From: Clostridiales bacterium
GTDB lineage: Bacteria > Bacillota > Clostridia > Oscillospirales > CAG-272
Direction: 5' to 3'
Length of the DNA stretch: 29,068 nt
Assembly (NCBI GenBank): GCA_012511425.1
Contig: JAAZGC010000117.1
Coordinates: forward strand, 1-29,068
The notes below the pieces were generated by a model, which saw only the letters and a program-made list of their open reading frames with translations, made no database searches and was not told the DNA's origin. This document shows, in pieces, positions 8,166 to 16,795 of this stretch; the stretch's first letter is position 1; every line of letters starts with the position of its first letter. The translations under genes and the position numbers were made by a program.

Positions 8166-9476
8166 ATGGCTGAACTAATAATCAAAAACGAACTGACAGG
8201 CAGGCGGATAATGCCGCTTAACGGCGTCGGAGGCGGTCCCTGCGCCGGGAATTTCAGATTCGATAACAGAAAGCTGTTTGCCGAAGCGAATATTCCCTAT
8301 TCAAGGCTGCATGATATTGAGGGCAACCTCGGCGGCGGCGAATACGCCGATATACACAATATCTTCCCTATCTGGGAGCTTGATGAGAACGACCCGCGCT
8401 CCTACACCTTCGCCTACACCGACGAATATATAAAAGCGATCGTCGAAGCCGGCGGAGAGCCGTTTTACCGCCTCGGCGAAACCATCGACCACGGTTATTT
8501 CAAAGGCTGGGTGCGCCCGCCGCGCGATATGGAAAAGTGGGCGAGGATCTGCGCGAACATCGTCCGGCATTACAACGAGGGCTGGGCGGACGGCTTTCAT
8601 TACGGAATCAAATACTGGGAGATCTGGAACGAACCGGAAAATCCGCCTATGTGGACGGGTACGAAGGAAGAATATTTTGAGCTTTACAGGATAACCGCAA
8701 ATCTGCTTAAACGCGAATTTCCGAATATCAAGGTAGGGGGATACGCTTCCTGCGGATTTTATGCGGTGTTTGATCCGAATGCAACCGATTTTTACAAGGG
8801 GTTTGTCAGCTATTTCGACGATTTTCTTGAATACATAAGCGCCGATAAGACCCGCGCTCCTCTCGATTTCTTCTCGTGGCACATTTATCACTCCGATGTC
8901 TCTATGGTACTGAAGCACGCCGAGTATGTCCGCTCGACGCTCAATGCCGCCGGATACGGCGATACGGAAAGCATACTCAACGAATGGAACTGGTCGGGAC
9001 CGGATATGTTCAGCGTTATGCGCTCGATAAAGGGCGCGGCTTTTGCGGAGAGCGTCATGCTCGGGCTTTGCGATCCGAAATACGGAGTTTCTCTCGCATG
9101 TTATTACGATGCGCAGCCGCAGCAAGCTTACGGCGGGCTTTTTGTCCGAAACACGAGCACCCCGACTCCCGCCTATTATGCGGTCAAAGCCTTCGGTCGG
9201 ATGAGGCTTCTTGAAAATGAAGCCGTCTGCGAAGCCGACGATATGGACGGACTTTACTTTGCCGCATCTCGGAATGATGAAAAGGCGGCTGCCGTCATAT
9301 CAAACTACGGCGGAAAGACTGCATATCCAGAACTGAAATTCGAGGGGGCGAAGCGGATATCCTTATATCTTCTTGACGGCGCAAATAATCTTGCTCCGAT
9401 CTGCTCATTCGAGGGTTCGAGCGCGAACGTTGAATTAAAAACCGACTCGGTTATACTCGCCGAAGCTGTTGTTTGA
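8166..9476 (+). CDS. GH39-like glycoside hydrolase (beta-xylosidase type)
   Basis: The 436-residue product is a TIM-barrel glycosidase of the GH39/clan A kind. KYWEIWNEPENPPMW holds the likely acid/base Glu156. ILNEWNW holds the likely nucleophile Glu273, after the strand DFFSWHIYH. A C-terminal beta domain from about residue 370 ends the protein. There is no signal peptide, so it should act in the cytoplasm on short imported oligosaccharides. The start at ATG 8166 has an AAAGGGA site about 10 bases upstream; a TTG at 8124 would add 14 residues. Known GH39 enzymes are beta-xylosidases and alpha-L-iduronidases; the substrate here cannot be told. It is apparently monocistronic. Confidence 0.8.
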   Translation: MAELIIKNELTGRRIMPLNGVGGGPCAGNFRFDNRKLFAEANIPYSRLHDIEGNLGGGEYADIHNIFPIWELDENDPRSYTFAYTDEYIKAIVEAGGEPFYRLGETIDHGYFKGWVRPPRDMEKWARICANIVRHYNEGWADGFHYGIKYWEIWNEPENPPMWTGTKEEYFELYRITANLLKREFPNIKVGGYASCGFYAVFDPNATDFYKGFVSYFDDFLEYISADKTRAPLDFFSWHIYHSDVSMVLKHAEYVRSTLNAAGYGDTESILNEWNWSGPDMFSVMRSIKGAAFAESVMLGLCDPKYGVSLACYYDAQPQQAYGGLFVRNTSTPTPAYYAVKAFGRMRLLENEAVCEADDMDGLYFAASRNDEKAAAVISNYGGKTAYPELKFEGAKRISLYLLDGANNLAPICSFEGSSANVELKTDSVILAEAVV

Positions 9477-9540
9477 TAATTCTCTGCCAATAAGATAAAT
9501 ATAATCTGAATTATCAGGTATACTCCGACCTTGTTTTGCC

Positions 9541-9604
9541 GCCGTTCTCCGTAATGTCACAGAAAGCTGAGATTCTTATGACAAACCGGAGACGGCTGTT
9601 TTTG
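9541..9604 (+). terminator. Long three-part hairpin with T tract after the GH39-like gene
   Basis: GCCGTTCTCCG (9541-9551) pairs with CGGAGACGGC (9587-9596) with one bulged T. Inside it TGTCA (9555-9559) pairs with TGACA (9579-9583), then AGAA (9561-9564) with TTCT (9573-9576). TGTTTTTG follows. It starts 64 bases after the stop. The whole gap 9477-9802 holds this element, AT-rich sequence and the promoter region of the next gene, and no gene I can support. Confidence 0.6.
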
Positions 9605-9703
9605 TTATTATCGACGGGAAGTTTCGTTTCTTCGCATTTTTTTGATGTTTTGTAAATATTGTATACTTTAAACAAGTTTCTGCGCGCGGATTACACCGAT
9701 TTT

Positions 9704-9743
9704 ACCATTTGTTCACCATTTATCAATGTAAAAAGGATATAAT
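9704..9743 (+). promoter_or_regulatory. Promoter region of the Cthe_2159-type gene with a direct repeat
   Basis: TATAAT at 9738-9743 is a clear -10 box, but there is no good -35 box. Two copies of ACCATTT (9704-9710 and 9715-9721) lie 11 bases apart, over the expected -35 area, as an activator or repressor site could. Confidence 0.45.
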
Positions 9744-9802
9744 TAGTAGGTATATTTTCTGAATGTAAAATTCTCTTTACAAAGAAAAGGAGTACCCCGC
9801 AC

Positions 9803-10714
9803 ATGACAAAATATTTTTACAGAACGATTTTAACCTGCTTCCTGGCTGCGGCAATGCTGCTTTTCAGTCTTGCGGCTCTTTCCTCCTGCGCATCGTCGAA
9901 AACCAATCTGATAACCTGGACCGATAAATCTGCGACCAGCACCGCCGAGGGCGCCGCGGCTGACGGAACGACCGTCACGATAAGCCGAAGCGGCAGCTAT
10001 ACCCTCGGAGGCAGCTGTGCCGAAGGCCGGCTTATCATTGACACATCGGAACTCGGGGACATCTTCCTCTATTTCGATGACCTTTCCCTCGCCTGCTCCA
10101 CCGCATCGGTAATACAGATAGTCAAGGGCGAGAATGTTTACTTCATTATAAACGACAGCGCGGCCGTCGATATCAATGACAAACGTCCGCAGGGCAGATA
10201 CGATGACGACGCTGCGATTTTCGGCCGCTGCGACATGATCTTCCAGGGGCTGGGCACCCTTACGGTCAAATCGGCTAACGAAGGAATTCATTCTTCCGAC
10301 GATATTAAAGTAAAAACCGGTATAATCAACATAACCGCCGGTACACACGGGATCAAAGGACGCGACAGCGTCAAGATCGACGGCGGAACCATAACAATCG
10401 ACGCCGGCAGGGACGGCATAAAATCGACCTTCCCCGACAATTCGACCAAAGGCATCGTCAAGATCGACGGCGGCGAGATCAACATAAAATGCATGGACGA
10501 CGGAATCCAGTCTTCAAACGAAATACGCCTCCGCGGCGGCAAGATAATAATCGACACCGCCAACAACGGAATCAAAGCCGAATATCGCATTGAAGCCGTC
10601 AGCGGAGTGACAATCGAGATAACCACCGCCGACAAGGGATTCAACAGTCCGAGCATATCCGGTGACGGAACCGCGGTTGTTGCGGTAAACGGCGAGAACA
10701 TCGCGATAAATTAA
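9803..10714 (+). CDS. Cthe_2159-type (PF14262) carbohydrate-binding beta-helix lipoprotein
   Basis: The 303-residue product has a lipoprotein signal peptide: a hydrophobic stretch at 9-26 and lipobox LSSC with Cys29. It should be anchored on the outer face of the membrane. The rest is a repetitive right-handed beta-helix with turns of the type EGIHSSDD, HGIKGRD, DGIKS, DGIQSS, NGIKAE and KGFNS. This matches Cthe_2159 of Clostridium thermocellum, a calcium-binding beta-helix protein reported to bind cellulose or acidic sugars. The start is ATG 9803 with AAAGGAG about 10 bases upstream. Members often occur near CotH-kinase genes, and one lies about 2 kb downstream. The family is clear, the biological role uncertain. 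Confidence 0.85.
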   Translation: MTKYFYRTILTCFLAAAMLLFSLAALSSCASSKTNLITWTDKSATSTAEGAAADGTTVTISRSGSYTLGGSCAEGRLIIDTSELGDIFLYFDDLSLACSTASVIQIVKGENVYFIINDSAAVDINDKRPQGRYDDDAAIFGRCDMIFQGLGTLTVKSANEGIHSSDDIKVKTGIINITAGTHGIKGRDSVKIDGGTITIDAGRDGIKSTFPDNSTKGIVKIDGGEINIKCMDDGIQSSNEIRLRGGKIIIDTANNGIKAEYRIEAVSGVTIEITTADKGFNSPSISGDGTAVVAVNGENIAIN

Positions 10715-10722
10715 ATACGATT

Positions 10723-10754
10723 GGGAGAGCCGTTTACCGGCTTTCCCTTAATTT
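10723..10754 (+). terminator. Probable terminator after the Cthe_2159-type gene
   Basis: GGGAGAGCCG (10723-10732) pairs with CGGCTTTCCC (10738-10747), ten pairs with one G-T, followed by the weak tail TTAATTT. It may only attenuate transcription into the next gene. Confidence 0.6.
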
Positions 10755-10774
10755 GCGTTATTCGGAGAAAATAT

Positions 10775-11461
10775 ATGCATCTTCATTTTATCGGCACCGG
10801 CGCTGCCGACTGGAATATCGCCGCACCGTCGGCGGACAGGATTTTTCGCCGTTTCAGCTCGCTTATCATAAACGGAGAACTGCTTGTCGACCCGGGTCCC
10901 TGCGTATTCGAATATGCTGGGACATTTAATAAGCCGGATCTGCTTGCAGGGATAAAATACATTGTAAACACCCATCCGCATTCGGATCACTTTTGTCCAG
11001 ATACCGTTCGTGGGCTGGGGCGGCTCGGAGCCGGCTATATCGTGACTGCCGAATTTATCGAAGTTGAATTCGGGCGCTACAAAGTCACGGCGGTGCCGGC
11101 GAACCACGAAACCGCCGCATATCCGACGAATCTAATCATAGACGACGGCGAAAAGATGCTTTTCTACGGTCTTGACGGGGCGTGGCTGCCTCTTTCCGCA
11201 ATAAGAGAGATAAGACGGCGGCATTTCGCCGGATTTGTCTTCGACGGCACTCTCGGAACTCTTGAGGGGGACGGACGCATTTTTGAGCACAACAACTTCG
11301 GCATGATAGCCGAGATGAAGAAGGCGCTGACGAAATATGCGGACAGATTCTTCGTTTCGCATATCGCCAGATGCGCCGGTGAAAATCACGACGTGCTTGC
11401 GAAAGCGCTTGAGCCATCGGGCATCGAACTTGCTTTTGACGGATTTGAAACAGACATATAA
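10775..11461 (+). CDS. MBL-fold metallo-hydrolase
   Basis: The 228-residue product is a metallo-beta-lactamase-fold hydrolase. The zinc motif HPHSDH (His67, His69, Asp71, His72) is intact, further His residues follow in VPANHET and VSHIARC, and the N-terminal strand is MHLHFIGTGAADWN. It is cytoplasmic, with no signal peptide. ATG 10775 has CGGAGA 8 bases upstream; an in-frame TTG at 10721 lies in a terminator-like hairpin and was rejected. It stands between a lipoprotein gene and an acetyltransferase gene (16 bases to the latter), so it probably shares a transcript with the latter. The substrate is unknown; phosphodiesterase-like members of the fold are one option. Confidence 0.85.
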   Translation: MHLHFIGTGAADWNIAAPSADRIFRRFSSLIINGELLVDPGPCVFEYAGTFNKPDLLAGIKYIVNTHPHSDHFCPDTVRGLGRLGAGYIVTAEFIEVEFGRYKVTAVPANHETAAYPTNLIIDDGEKMLFYGLDGAWLPLSAIREIRRRHFAGFVFDGTLGTLEGDGRIFEHNNFGMIAEMKKALTKYADRFFVSHIARCAGENHDVLAKALEPSGIELAFDGFETDI

Positions 11462-11477
11462 TTCAGGACAGGTTAAC

Positions 11478-12716
11478 ATGAAAATCAGACACATAAGCAA
11501 AAAATATGAGTATCTCGCCGATTTTACAAGCTCGGTGGCATTTGAATTCGAATATGACTATTTAAAGGCAAAAGCGGAGTGTGAGAACGAAGGCGATTAT
11601 CCTTTTTCCCTTGAAATGCCGCCGGACGGATGGAGCGGTATCTACTTCGGTGCCTTTACCGACGACGAATCGGAATGCATGGCGGTGGTTCAGTCCACCC
11701 CGTATAAGATAAGGCTCGACGGCGGTGAAGCTTACATGGGAGGCGTCGGAGGAGTAGCCAGCCTGCCGCATCACCGCGGAACCGGCGCGGTAAACGAAGT
11801 CATGCTGCATATACTGCGCGAAGACCGCCGCCGCGGATACGCTCTCGATTATCTCTTCCCTTTCTCCCGCGCCTATTATCGGCGCTACGGCTTTGAAAAC
11901 GCCGAGGACTGCCGCGACTGGGATATCTCCTTTAAAGCGATAAACGAGCTTATCAAGACGGTCGGCGAAAAAGGCCGGTTTGCAATGCTCAATGCGGAAT
12001 CGGATCTTTCCGTGCTTGACAAAATAAGGGATCGGGCATGGGACGGAGTTAATCTTTCCACGATCGGCGAAAGAGCGAGCGGGAATTATAAAGGCAAGCT
12101 TGAGAAAAACAAGATATTCGTCTATGTATATTTCGACGAAGACGACACCCCCCGCGGATATATCGCATTTGACAACGACGGCGGGGTTATGAACTGCATT
12201 AACACCTTCGGACATCCGGCGGATTTTATCTTTGATACACCGGATACGCTGAGGCAGATGCTGCGCTTCTCCGCCCGCGCCTTTAATTCGAGATACCACA
12301 CCCTGAGAGTCCGTCTGCCGGATTTTGTCCGGCTGAATACCATTGTGCCGGAACTGAATTCCGCACGCAGCAACATTTACGCCCACGGCATGGCGCGGAT
12401 ACTCAATCCCGAGGACTTCTTCGGATGGGTCGCTCCTAAGGGCGGCGGAGAATTCAATGTCGCCGTAACCGATTCCTTCCTGCCAGAGAACAACGGGGTT
12501 TACAAAATATCCTTCGAAGACGGAGAATGCTCGGCACAGAGATGCGACGGCGCTCCCGACATCGAGTGCGACATTCAGTCCCTTACGCTTCTGGGGCTCG
12601 GCATTTTCGGAATCGAAGAAGCGGAATATCTCAACGGCGTGAAGATTATAAATCCCGACAAGCCTTATGATGCGGTATTCTACCGAAGGAAAAATTACGT
12701 CACATCCCTCTTCTGA
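11478..12716 (+). CDS. Eis-like GNAT N-acetyltransferase with SCP2-like C-terminal domain
   Basis: The 412-residue product has the Eis layout: two GNAT folds and a C-terminal sterol-carrier-like domain. The acetyl-CoA loop region is GGVGGVASLPHHRGTGAVNEVM near residues 90-110, followed by YRRYGFE. The C-terminal part has DIQSLTLLGLGIFGIEEAEY. Known Eis proteins acetylate amines, including aminoglycosides at several positions, and in mycobacteria modify other targets; the natural substrate in Firmicutes is unclear. ATG 11478 was chosen because it lies just after the MBL gene stop and starts at the usual family N-terminus. An earlier in-frame start at 11337 would overlap the MBL gene. The next gene (CotH) starts 19 bases after the stop. 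Confidence 0.85.
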   Translation: MKIRHISKKYEYLADFTSSVAFEFEYDYLKAKAECENEGDYPFSLEMPPDGWSGIYFGAFTDDESECMAVVQSTPYKIRLDGGEAYMGGVGGVASLPHHRGTGAVNEVMLHILREDRRRGYALDYLFPFSRAYYRRYGFENAEDCRDWDISFKAINELIKTVGEKGRFAMLNAESDLSVLDKIRDRAWDGVNLSTIGERASGNYKGKLEKNKIFVYVYFDEDDTPRGYIAFDNDGGVMNCINTFGHPADFIFDTPDTLRQMLRFSARAFNSRYHTLRVRLPDFVRLNTIVPELNSARSNIYAHGMARILNPEDFFGWVAPKGGGEFNVAVTDSFLPENNGVYKISFEDGECSAQRCDGAPDIECDIQSLTLLGLGIFGIEEAEYLNGVKIINPDKPYDAVFYRRKNYVTSLF

Positions 12717-12735
12717 TACGGGACTTCTTTGTGAT

Positions 12736-14160
12736 ATGAAAGGAAGATTTTTATTAATTCCGGCGGTGTGTTTTCTTATCGCTTCCCTCTTGCTGTCCTT
12801 TCTCTTTTCCTGCAGCGGAGGAGAACCTCGGGAAACCTTGCCGGAAACCGAAACCGCTGCCGACAACACCGACGTTCCGGAAACGGAACCGCCCGATTAC
12901 GCCGCGCTTCTGCCGGAAGAATACAAATATCTTTACACCGACGTACCGCAGGTTATAGTGGATGCCGGCGGTGCAGAAATAGGCTGGAACGAGCTTGAGG
13001 CTTCGCTAACCGTCGTCGAATACAACGACGGACGGGTGAGGATAATCGACGAGGATAACGGAACTATAAGGATCCGCGGCAACACCACCGCATCGACCGA
13101 AAAGAAGAATTTCTCGATACGCTTTGAAGACAAGCACTCGCTTATCGGAATGGACAGCGGTAAAAGATGGATACTTCAGGCGTCGGTTTTTGACAAGTCG
13201 CTTATGCGCTGCAAGCTGGTCTGCGATTTCTCTCAGCATCTGCGGCTGCCTTATGCGTCGCAGGGGGAATACTGCGACCTCTGGCTCAACGGTGAATACC
13301 GGGGCTCTTATCTTCTGATGGAGCCGGTCACGGATGGCGAGGGACGTGTCGATATCAACCCGCTTGAAAACGAATTCATCCTCGAATGGAGCATTAACCG
13401 GACGGAGGGCGGGGTAAGCTACATTACCACCCCGATTTTCGGCAGCCGGTTCGAATTTGACAAACCGGAAAATCCGACGAGAGAACAGTATGAGTTTCTG
13501 AACGAGTTTTTCCTTGAAGCGGAAAAAGCGATAAAGAGCCGTGACCACGAGCGTTACAGCGAATATATCGACATCGGCTCCTTTGTTGATTTTTACATCA
13601 TGAACGAGCTGTTCAAGGACATTGATTTCAACGAATTCAGCACGAGATATTTCATTAAGGACGATATGCTGTATGCAGGTCCGCCCTGGGACTTTGACCT
13701 TTCGATGGGCAACTGCAGCTACGGAGAGCCGAAATATTACGAGTACCATGGTGACGCCTATGACGGCTCCGACCTCGGCACCGGCGATTCGGCGGAGGGC
13801 TTCTGGTGCCGCCGCGACTGGTATGCGGACCTTATCTCCGACGAATATTTCCATGGGCTTGTCAATGACCGCTTTATCGAGCTTCAGCCGCTGATAAAAG
13901 GGATATACGAGGGAGATGACAACCGGATAGACCGCATAAAGCTGCGATATGCCGACTCATTCAAGCGCAATTACGAGATATTCAAAGTAAATATCTCTTA
14001 CGGCTATTATGATAACCAGGAGCCTAAGCTGACTTTCGACGGCAACGTCGGTCTTCTGCGGCAATGGCTGAAACGCCGGAATATATGGCTGCTTGAAAAC
14101 ATGGAAAGCGATGAGCTTACCGTGCTTGAACATGTAAGCGCCCCCGAATACAAGCCTTAA
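12736..14160 (+). CDS. CotH-kinase family lipoprotein
   Basis: The 474-residue product has a signal peptide (about residues 5-24) with lipobox LFSC (Cys26), then a linker rich in Glu, Thr and Pro, then a CotH-kinase fold. Family marks are IRIRGNTT, KKNFSIRFEDKHSLIGM, WILQASVFDKSLMRCKL, YRGSYLLMEPV and PPWDFDLSMGN (Trp318, Asp319, Asp321), the last matching the metal-binding region. Bacillus CotH is an atypical protein kinase that phosphorylates spore-coat proteins. Lipoprotein forms in Clostridia are thought to act at the cell surface, some in cellulosome-type systems. ATG 12736 was chosen because it begins the signal peptide; the earlier in-frame start at 12667 would overlap the acetyltransferase gene. 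Its ribosome site is weak, so coupled translation is possible. Confidence 0.9.
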   Translation: MKGRFLLIPAVCFLIASLLLSFLFSCSGGEPRETLPETETAADNTDVPETEPPDYAALLPEEYKYLYTDVPQVIVDAGGAEIGWNELEASLTVVEYNDGRVRIIDEDNGTIRIRGNTTASTEKKNFSIRFEDKHSLIGMDSGKRWILQASVFDKSLMRCKLVCDFSQHLRLPYASQGEYCDLWLNGEYRGSYLLMEPVTDGEGRVDINPLENEFILEWSINRTEGGVSYITTPIFGSRFEFDKPENPTREQYEFLNEFFLEAEKAIKSRDHERYSEYIDIGSFVDFYIMNELFKDIDFNEFSTRYFIKDDMLYAGPPWDFDLSMGNCSYGEPKYYEYHGDAYDGSDLGTGDSAEGFWCRRDWYADLISDEYFHGLVNDRFIELQPLIKGIYEGDDNRIDRIKLRYADSFKRNYEIFKVNISYGYYDNQEPKLTFDGNVGLLRQWLKRRNIWLLENMESDELTVLEHVSAPEYKP

Positions 14161-14168
14161 TGATAAAA

Positions 14169-14204
14169 CGCCTGCCCGGGCTTTTCCGGACAGGCGTAGT
14201 TTTT
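14169..14204. terminator. Bidirectional terminator between CotH and GH38 genes
   Basis: CGCCTG (14169-14174) and CCGG (14176-14179) pair with CCGG (14186-14189) and CAGGCG (14191-14196) around a six-base loop. TTTTT follows on the plus strand, and TTTT follows on the minus strand, so it suits both converging genes. Confidence 0.8.
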
Positions 14205-14218
14205 GTAGTTGTTATAGC

Positions 14219-16660
14219 TTAAAAGTCGAATTCGGTCATCATCACTTCGCGGATATCACCCGCGTCTGCGCGGAGATCCGGGATAAAAACAGTCTTGACT
14301 TCGAATTTTCCGAAGCTGAGGCTGAGTTCCTCATCAAGCAGCGGCAATGAAATTTTCGCTTCAGCTCCCCTGCCCGCCGTTTCGTATGCGCGGACTATCC
14401 AGCCGTTGTCGTCTTCGGCGCGCTTGAAAGCGGTGATGCTGACGTTTTCGGCGTCGACCGAAACAAAGCTGCCACTCGGCGCGAGCCAGCCCTTGTGGTT
14501 GTTTTCGATGATATTGACCGGCGGGCAGTTGAGTTCCGCCGCCATGCGCTCAACCGCCGCGAAATCGCCTTCCGGCGAAACCGGAGCAAGCTCGTATTCG
14601 AATTTGGTAAGTCCCTGATCGGTGAAGACCGATTCGGAGGTACGGGGACCGCCGTGGTCGCTGAATACCGGGCTGCGGACTATCGTCATCCGCATTTCGC
14701 CGTCCTTGACGCTGAAGCTGTAACGGCTGTCGTTCAGGAGAGCCATGCCGTGCTTTGAGCCTGTCAGGACGATATAGCGGTGGCCGTTTTCTTCTTCGCC
14801 GTCGCAGGGACGCTCGAAATATCCGAAGGGTATCTCGTAGAATATCCGGGGATTCTCGCCGACGTCGGTATTAAAGGCAAGTTTGAGCATCTTATATTTT
14901 TCCCGCCAGTCGCATTCGGCTCTGACGCGGAGTCTGCGCTCGCCGGCAATCAGGCTGAAATACTGGGTAATAGTCGAGTCGTTATAGCGGCTGACCGCTT
15001 TGACGGTTGCGCGGAGGGGACCGCTTTCTATCAGGGTCAATTCGGCGTCGGAGAAGCGGGCAAGTTCTTTTTCGAAGAAGTTCTTCGCGTGGCTCCAGGT
15101 ATCGTGGCTGTATTCGTCGATGACGACCGGCACCGCGGAACAGCCGCTTAACAGTTCCTCTCCGGTGGTCTTGTCTATAATTGACTTGATATAACCGTTA
15201 TAGGGAATGAAGCTGACTTTGAGGTACTCGTTCTCGATATAGCCGCCGTCGAAGTTGTTTGATGTCTGAAGCGGTTTTGCCGGCTCCGCCGCGACGGCGC
15301 TTTCCGGCTTTTCTGTTTCTTCGCCGATTAGGTATGTCGCGTAGCCCATCGGCGGCAGTTCCGCCATGAACAGCGTATCATCCCGCCATGTGCAGCTCTT
15401 TGTCGGGCTGTAAACGTGCTGGCTTAAAACGGTCTCGCCTTCAAGCGTCTTTATCGACGGCGCCTGGTGGTTTATAGTTACCGGAACTTTCACCTTCCAC
15501 GGGTGCGGGTTGAAGATGACAACCGGTGTACCGTCCATTTCGCTTGTGTCGACCGCCCAGCTTATCGCCTGAGTCGAGATATCCTTCTGGCGAGCGGTGA
15601 TAGACAACGCCTCGCCCGCAAAAGCGTACGCGTCGTCAAATACCTGTTCGGCGGAGCAGCCGCCCATCGCGTCATGGAACTGATTGAACATCACATCTTC
15701 CCAGGCAAGACGGAACTCGTTCATCGGATAATTCAGACCCATGAGCTTCTTTGTGATTGAAGCGTAAGCTTCGGCGAAATACAGCTCCGCTTCGCAGCGG
15801 CGGTTGAGTCGCTTCAGCTCGGATACCGCCGAATAGCAGCCGGAAGCGTGGTGCTGAAGATCGTCCTCGACTACCGGCATAAGCGCTTCTTTTCCCTTGA
15901 TTTCTTCAAAAAAGGTGTTCGGATCGGAGAAGAAGATGTCGCTCTTGCCTTTATAGTTTTCCTTTACCTCTCTTACAAGGGCTATGTTCTTCTTGGTCGG
16001 ACCGCCGCCGTGGTTGCCGACGCCGTAAAAGACCATCGCCGAGTCGATGCCGTCCTGTATTGAGTCGCAGGTAGACTTTATGTCGTTTTCGGCGTCCTCA
16101 TAGTTTTGATAGTTACCGGTATAAGAGCCGTGGATACGATAAACCGGAATCTCGGTGCCGTCGGGGGCGCGCCAGATGAAAATGTTTGCCGGAAGGGTCT
16201 TTTCGTGAGGGCCCGGCCGCATCATAACATAGGCGTTCATGCCGCTTTTTTTGAATATCTGCGGCAGCATGGCGTTGTGCCCGAAGCTGTCGACGTTATA
16301 GGCGGTTGTCGCGGTGACGCCTAACAGCTCTTTAAAGAGGCGCTGTGAATAGAGGCTGTGGCGGACAAAGGATTCGCCGGACGGGGTGTTGCAGTCGGGC
16401 TGAACCCACTGCCCGCCGCAGATGACAAACCTGCCCTCTTCGATGCGGCGTTTGATTTCCGGGATCATGCCCGGAGCGCAGAGGGAGAGCCATTTATACA
16501 TTACCGCCTGAGACGAGGCAAAAACGAAGTCGTCGCTTTCGTCAAGGCGGTCAAGCGCCGACCGGATCGTTTGCTTTACCTGTGTAACTCCCTCCTGCCA
16601 CCGCCACTGCCAGACGGGGTCGAGATGGGCGTTGCCGATCATGTGAACTTTCTTTTTCAT
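14219..16660 (-). CDS. GH38 alpha-mannosidase
   Basis: The 813-residue product is a cytoplasmic-type alpha-mannosidase of family GH38, a zinc-dependent retaining glycosidase. Seen: HMIGNAHLDPVWQWRW with zinc ligands His12 and Asp14, NVDSFGHN with the likely nucleophile Asp124, VFYGVGNHGGGPT, and EDDLQHHASG. A long beta-sandwich C-terminal half follows. There is no signal peptide, so it probably trims imported mannosides such as fragments of host or fungal N-glycans. The start is ATG 16660 with CGGAG 8 bases upstream. It has a consensus promoter divergent from the DUF6259-like gene and ends at a bidirectional terminator. Substrate linkage cannot be read from sequence. Confidence 0.94.
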   Translation of the reverse strand: MKKKVHMIGNAHLDPVWQWRWQEGVTQVKQTIRSALDRLDESDDFVFASSQAVMYKWLSLCAPGMIPEIKRRIEEGRFVICGGQWVQPDCNTPSGESFVRHSLYSQRLFKELLGVTATTAYNVDSFGHNAMLPQIFKKSGMNAYVMMRPGPHEKTLPANIFIWRAPDGTEIPVYRIHGSYTGNYQNYEDAENDIKSTCDSIQDGIDSAMVFYGVGNHGGGPTKKNIALVREVKENYKGKSDIFFSDPNTFFEEIKGKEALMPVVEDDLQHHASGCYSAVSELKRLNRRCEAELYFAEAYASITKKLMGLNYPMNEFRLAWEDVMFNQFHDAMGGCSAEQVFDDAYAFAGEALSITARQKDISTQAISWAVDTSEMDGTPVVIFNPHPWKVKVPVTINHQAPSIKTLEGETVLSQHVYSPTKSCTWRDDTLFMAELPPMGYATYLIGEETEKPESAVAAEPAKPLQTSNNFDGGYIENEYLKVSFIPYNGYIKSIIDKTTGEELLSGCSAVPVVIDEYSHDTWSHAKNFFEKELARFSDAELTLIESGPLRATVKAVSRYNDSTITQYFSLIAGERRLRVRAECDWREKYKMLKLAFNTDVGENPRIFYEIPFGYFERPCDGEEENGHRYIVLTGSKHGMALLNDSRYSFSVKDGEMRMTIVRSPVFSDHGGPRTSESVFTDQGLTKFEYELAPVSPEGDFAAVERMAAELNCPPVNIIENNHKGWLAPSGSFVSVDAENVSITAFKRAEDDNGWIVRAYETAGRGAEAKISLPLLDEELSLSFGKFEVKTVFIPDLRADAGDIREVMMTEFDF

Positions 16661-16713
16661 GAGTGTCTCCGAATTCTTTTAGATTGAATCGAGTGATATT
16701 TTATCCGACTTAA

Positions 16714-16742
16714 ATTATATCATCTGAATAAAAATATGTCAA
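16714..16742 (-). promoter_or_regulatory. Consensus promoter of the GH38 gene
   Basis: On the minus strand TTGACA (16737-16742), a 17-base spacer and TATAAT (16714-16719). The palindrome ATATGT-CA-ACATAT (16734-16747) overlaps the -35 box. Confidence 0.88.
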
Positions 16743-16755
16743 CATATAACATATT

Positions 16756-16779
16756 AAGACGAGAAGGCATTCGTGTCTT
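16756..16779. repeat. Inverted repeat midway between divergent promoters (operator candidate)
   Basis: AAGAC..GAA (16756-16765) is mirrored by TTC..GTCTT (16770-16779); 9 of 12 pairs match. Its centre lies within two bases of the midpoint between the two -35 boxes. Confidence 0.4.
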
Positions 16780-16795
16780 TCTTCCGTTAAAGATG

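Noticed and set aside
8301..9125. 274-residue minus-strand frame opposite the GH39-like gene
   Set aside because: Antisense shadow; catalytic motifs are in the plus-strand frame.
11562..12869. 435-residue minus-strand frame opposite the Eis-like gene
   Set aside because: No family motifs, and it overlaps two well supported plus-strand genes.
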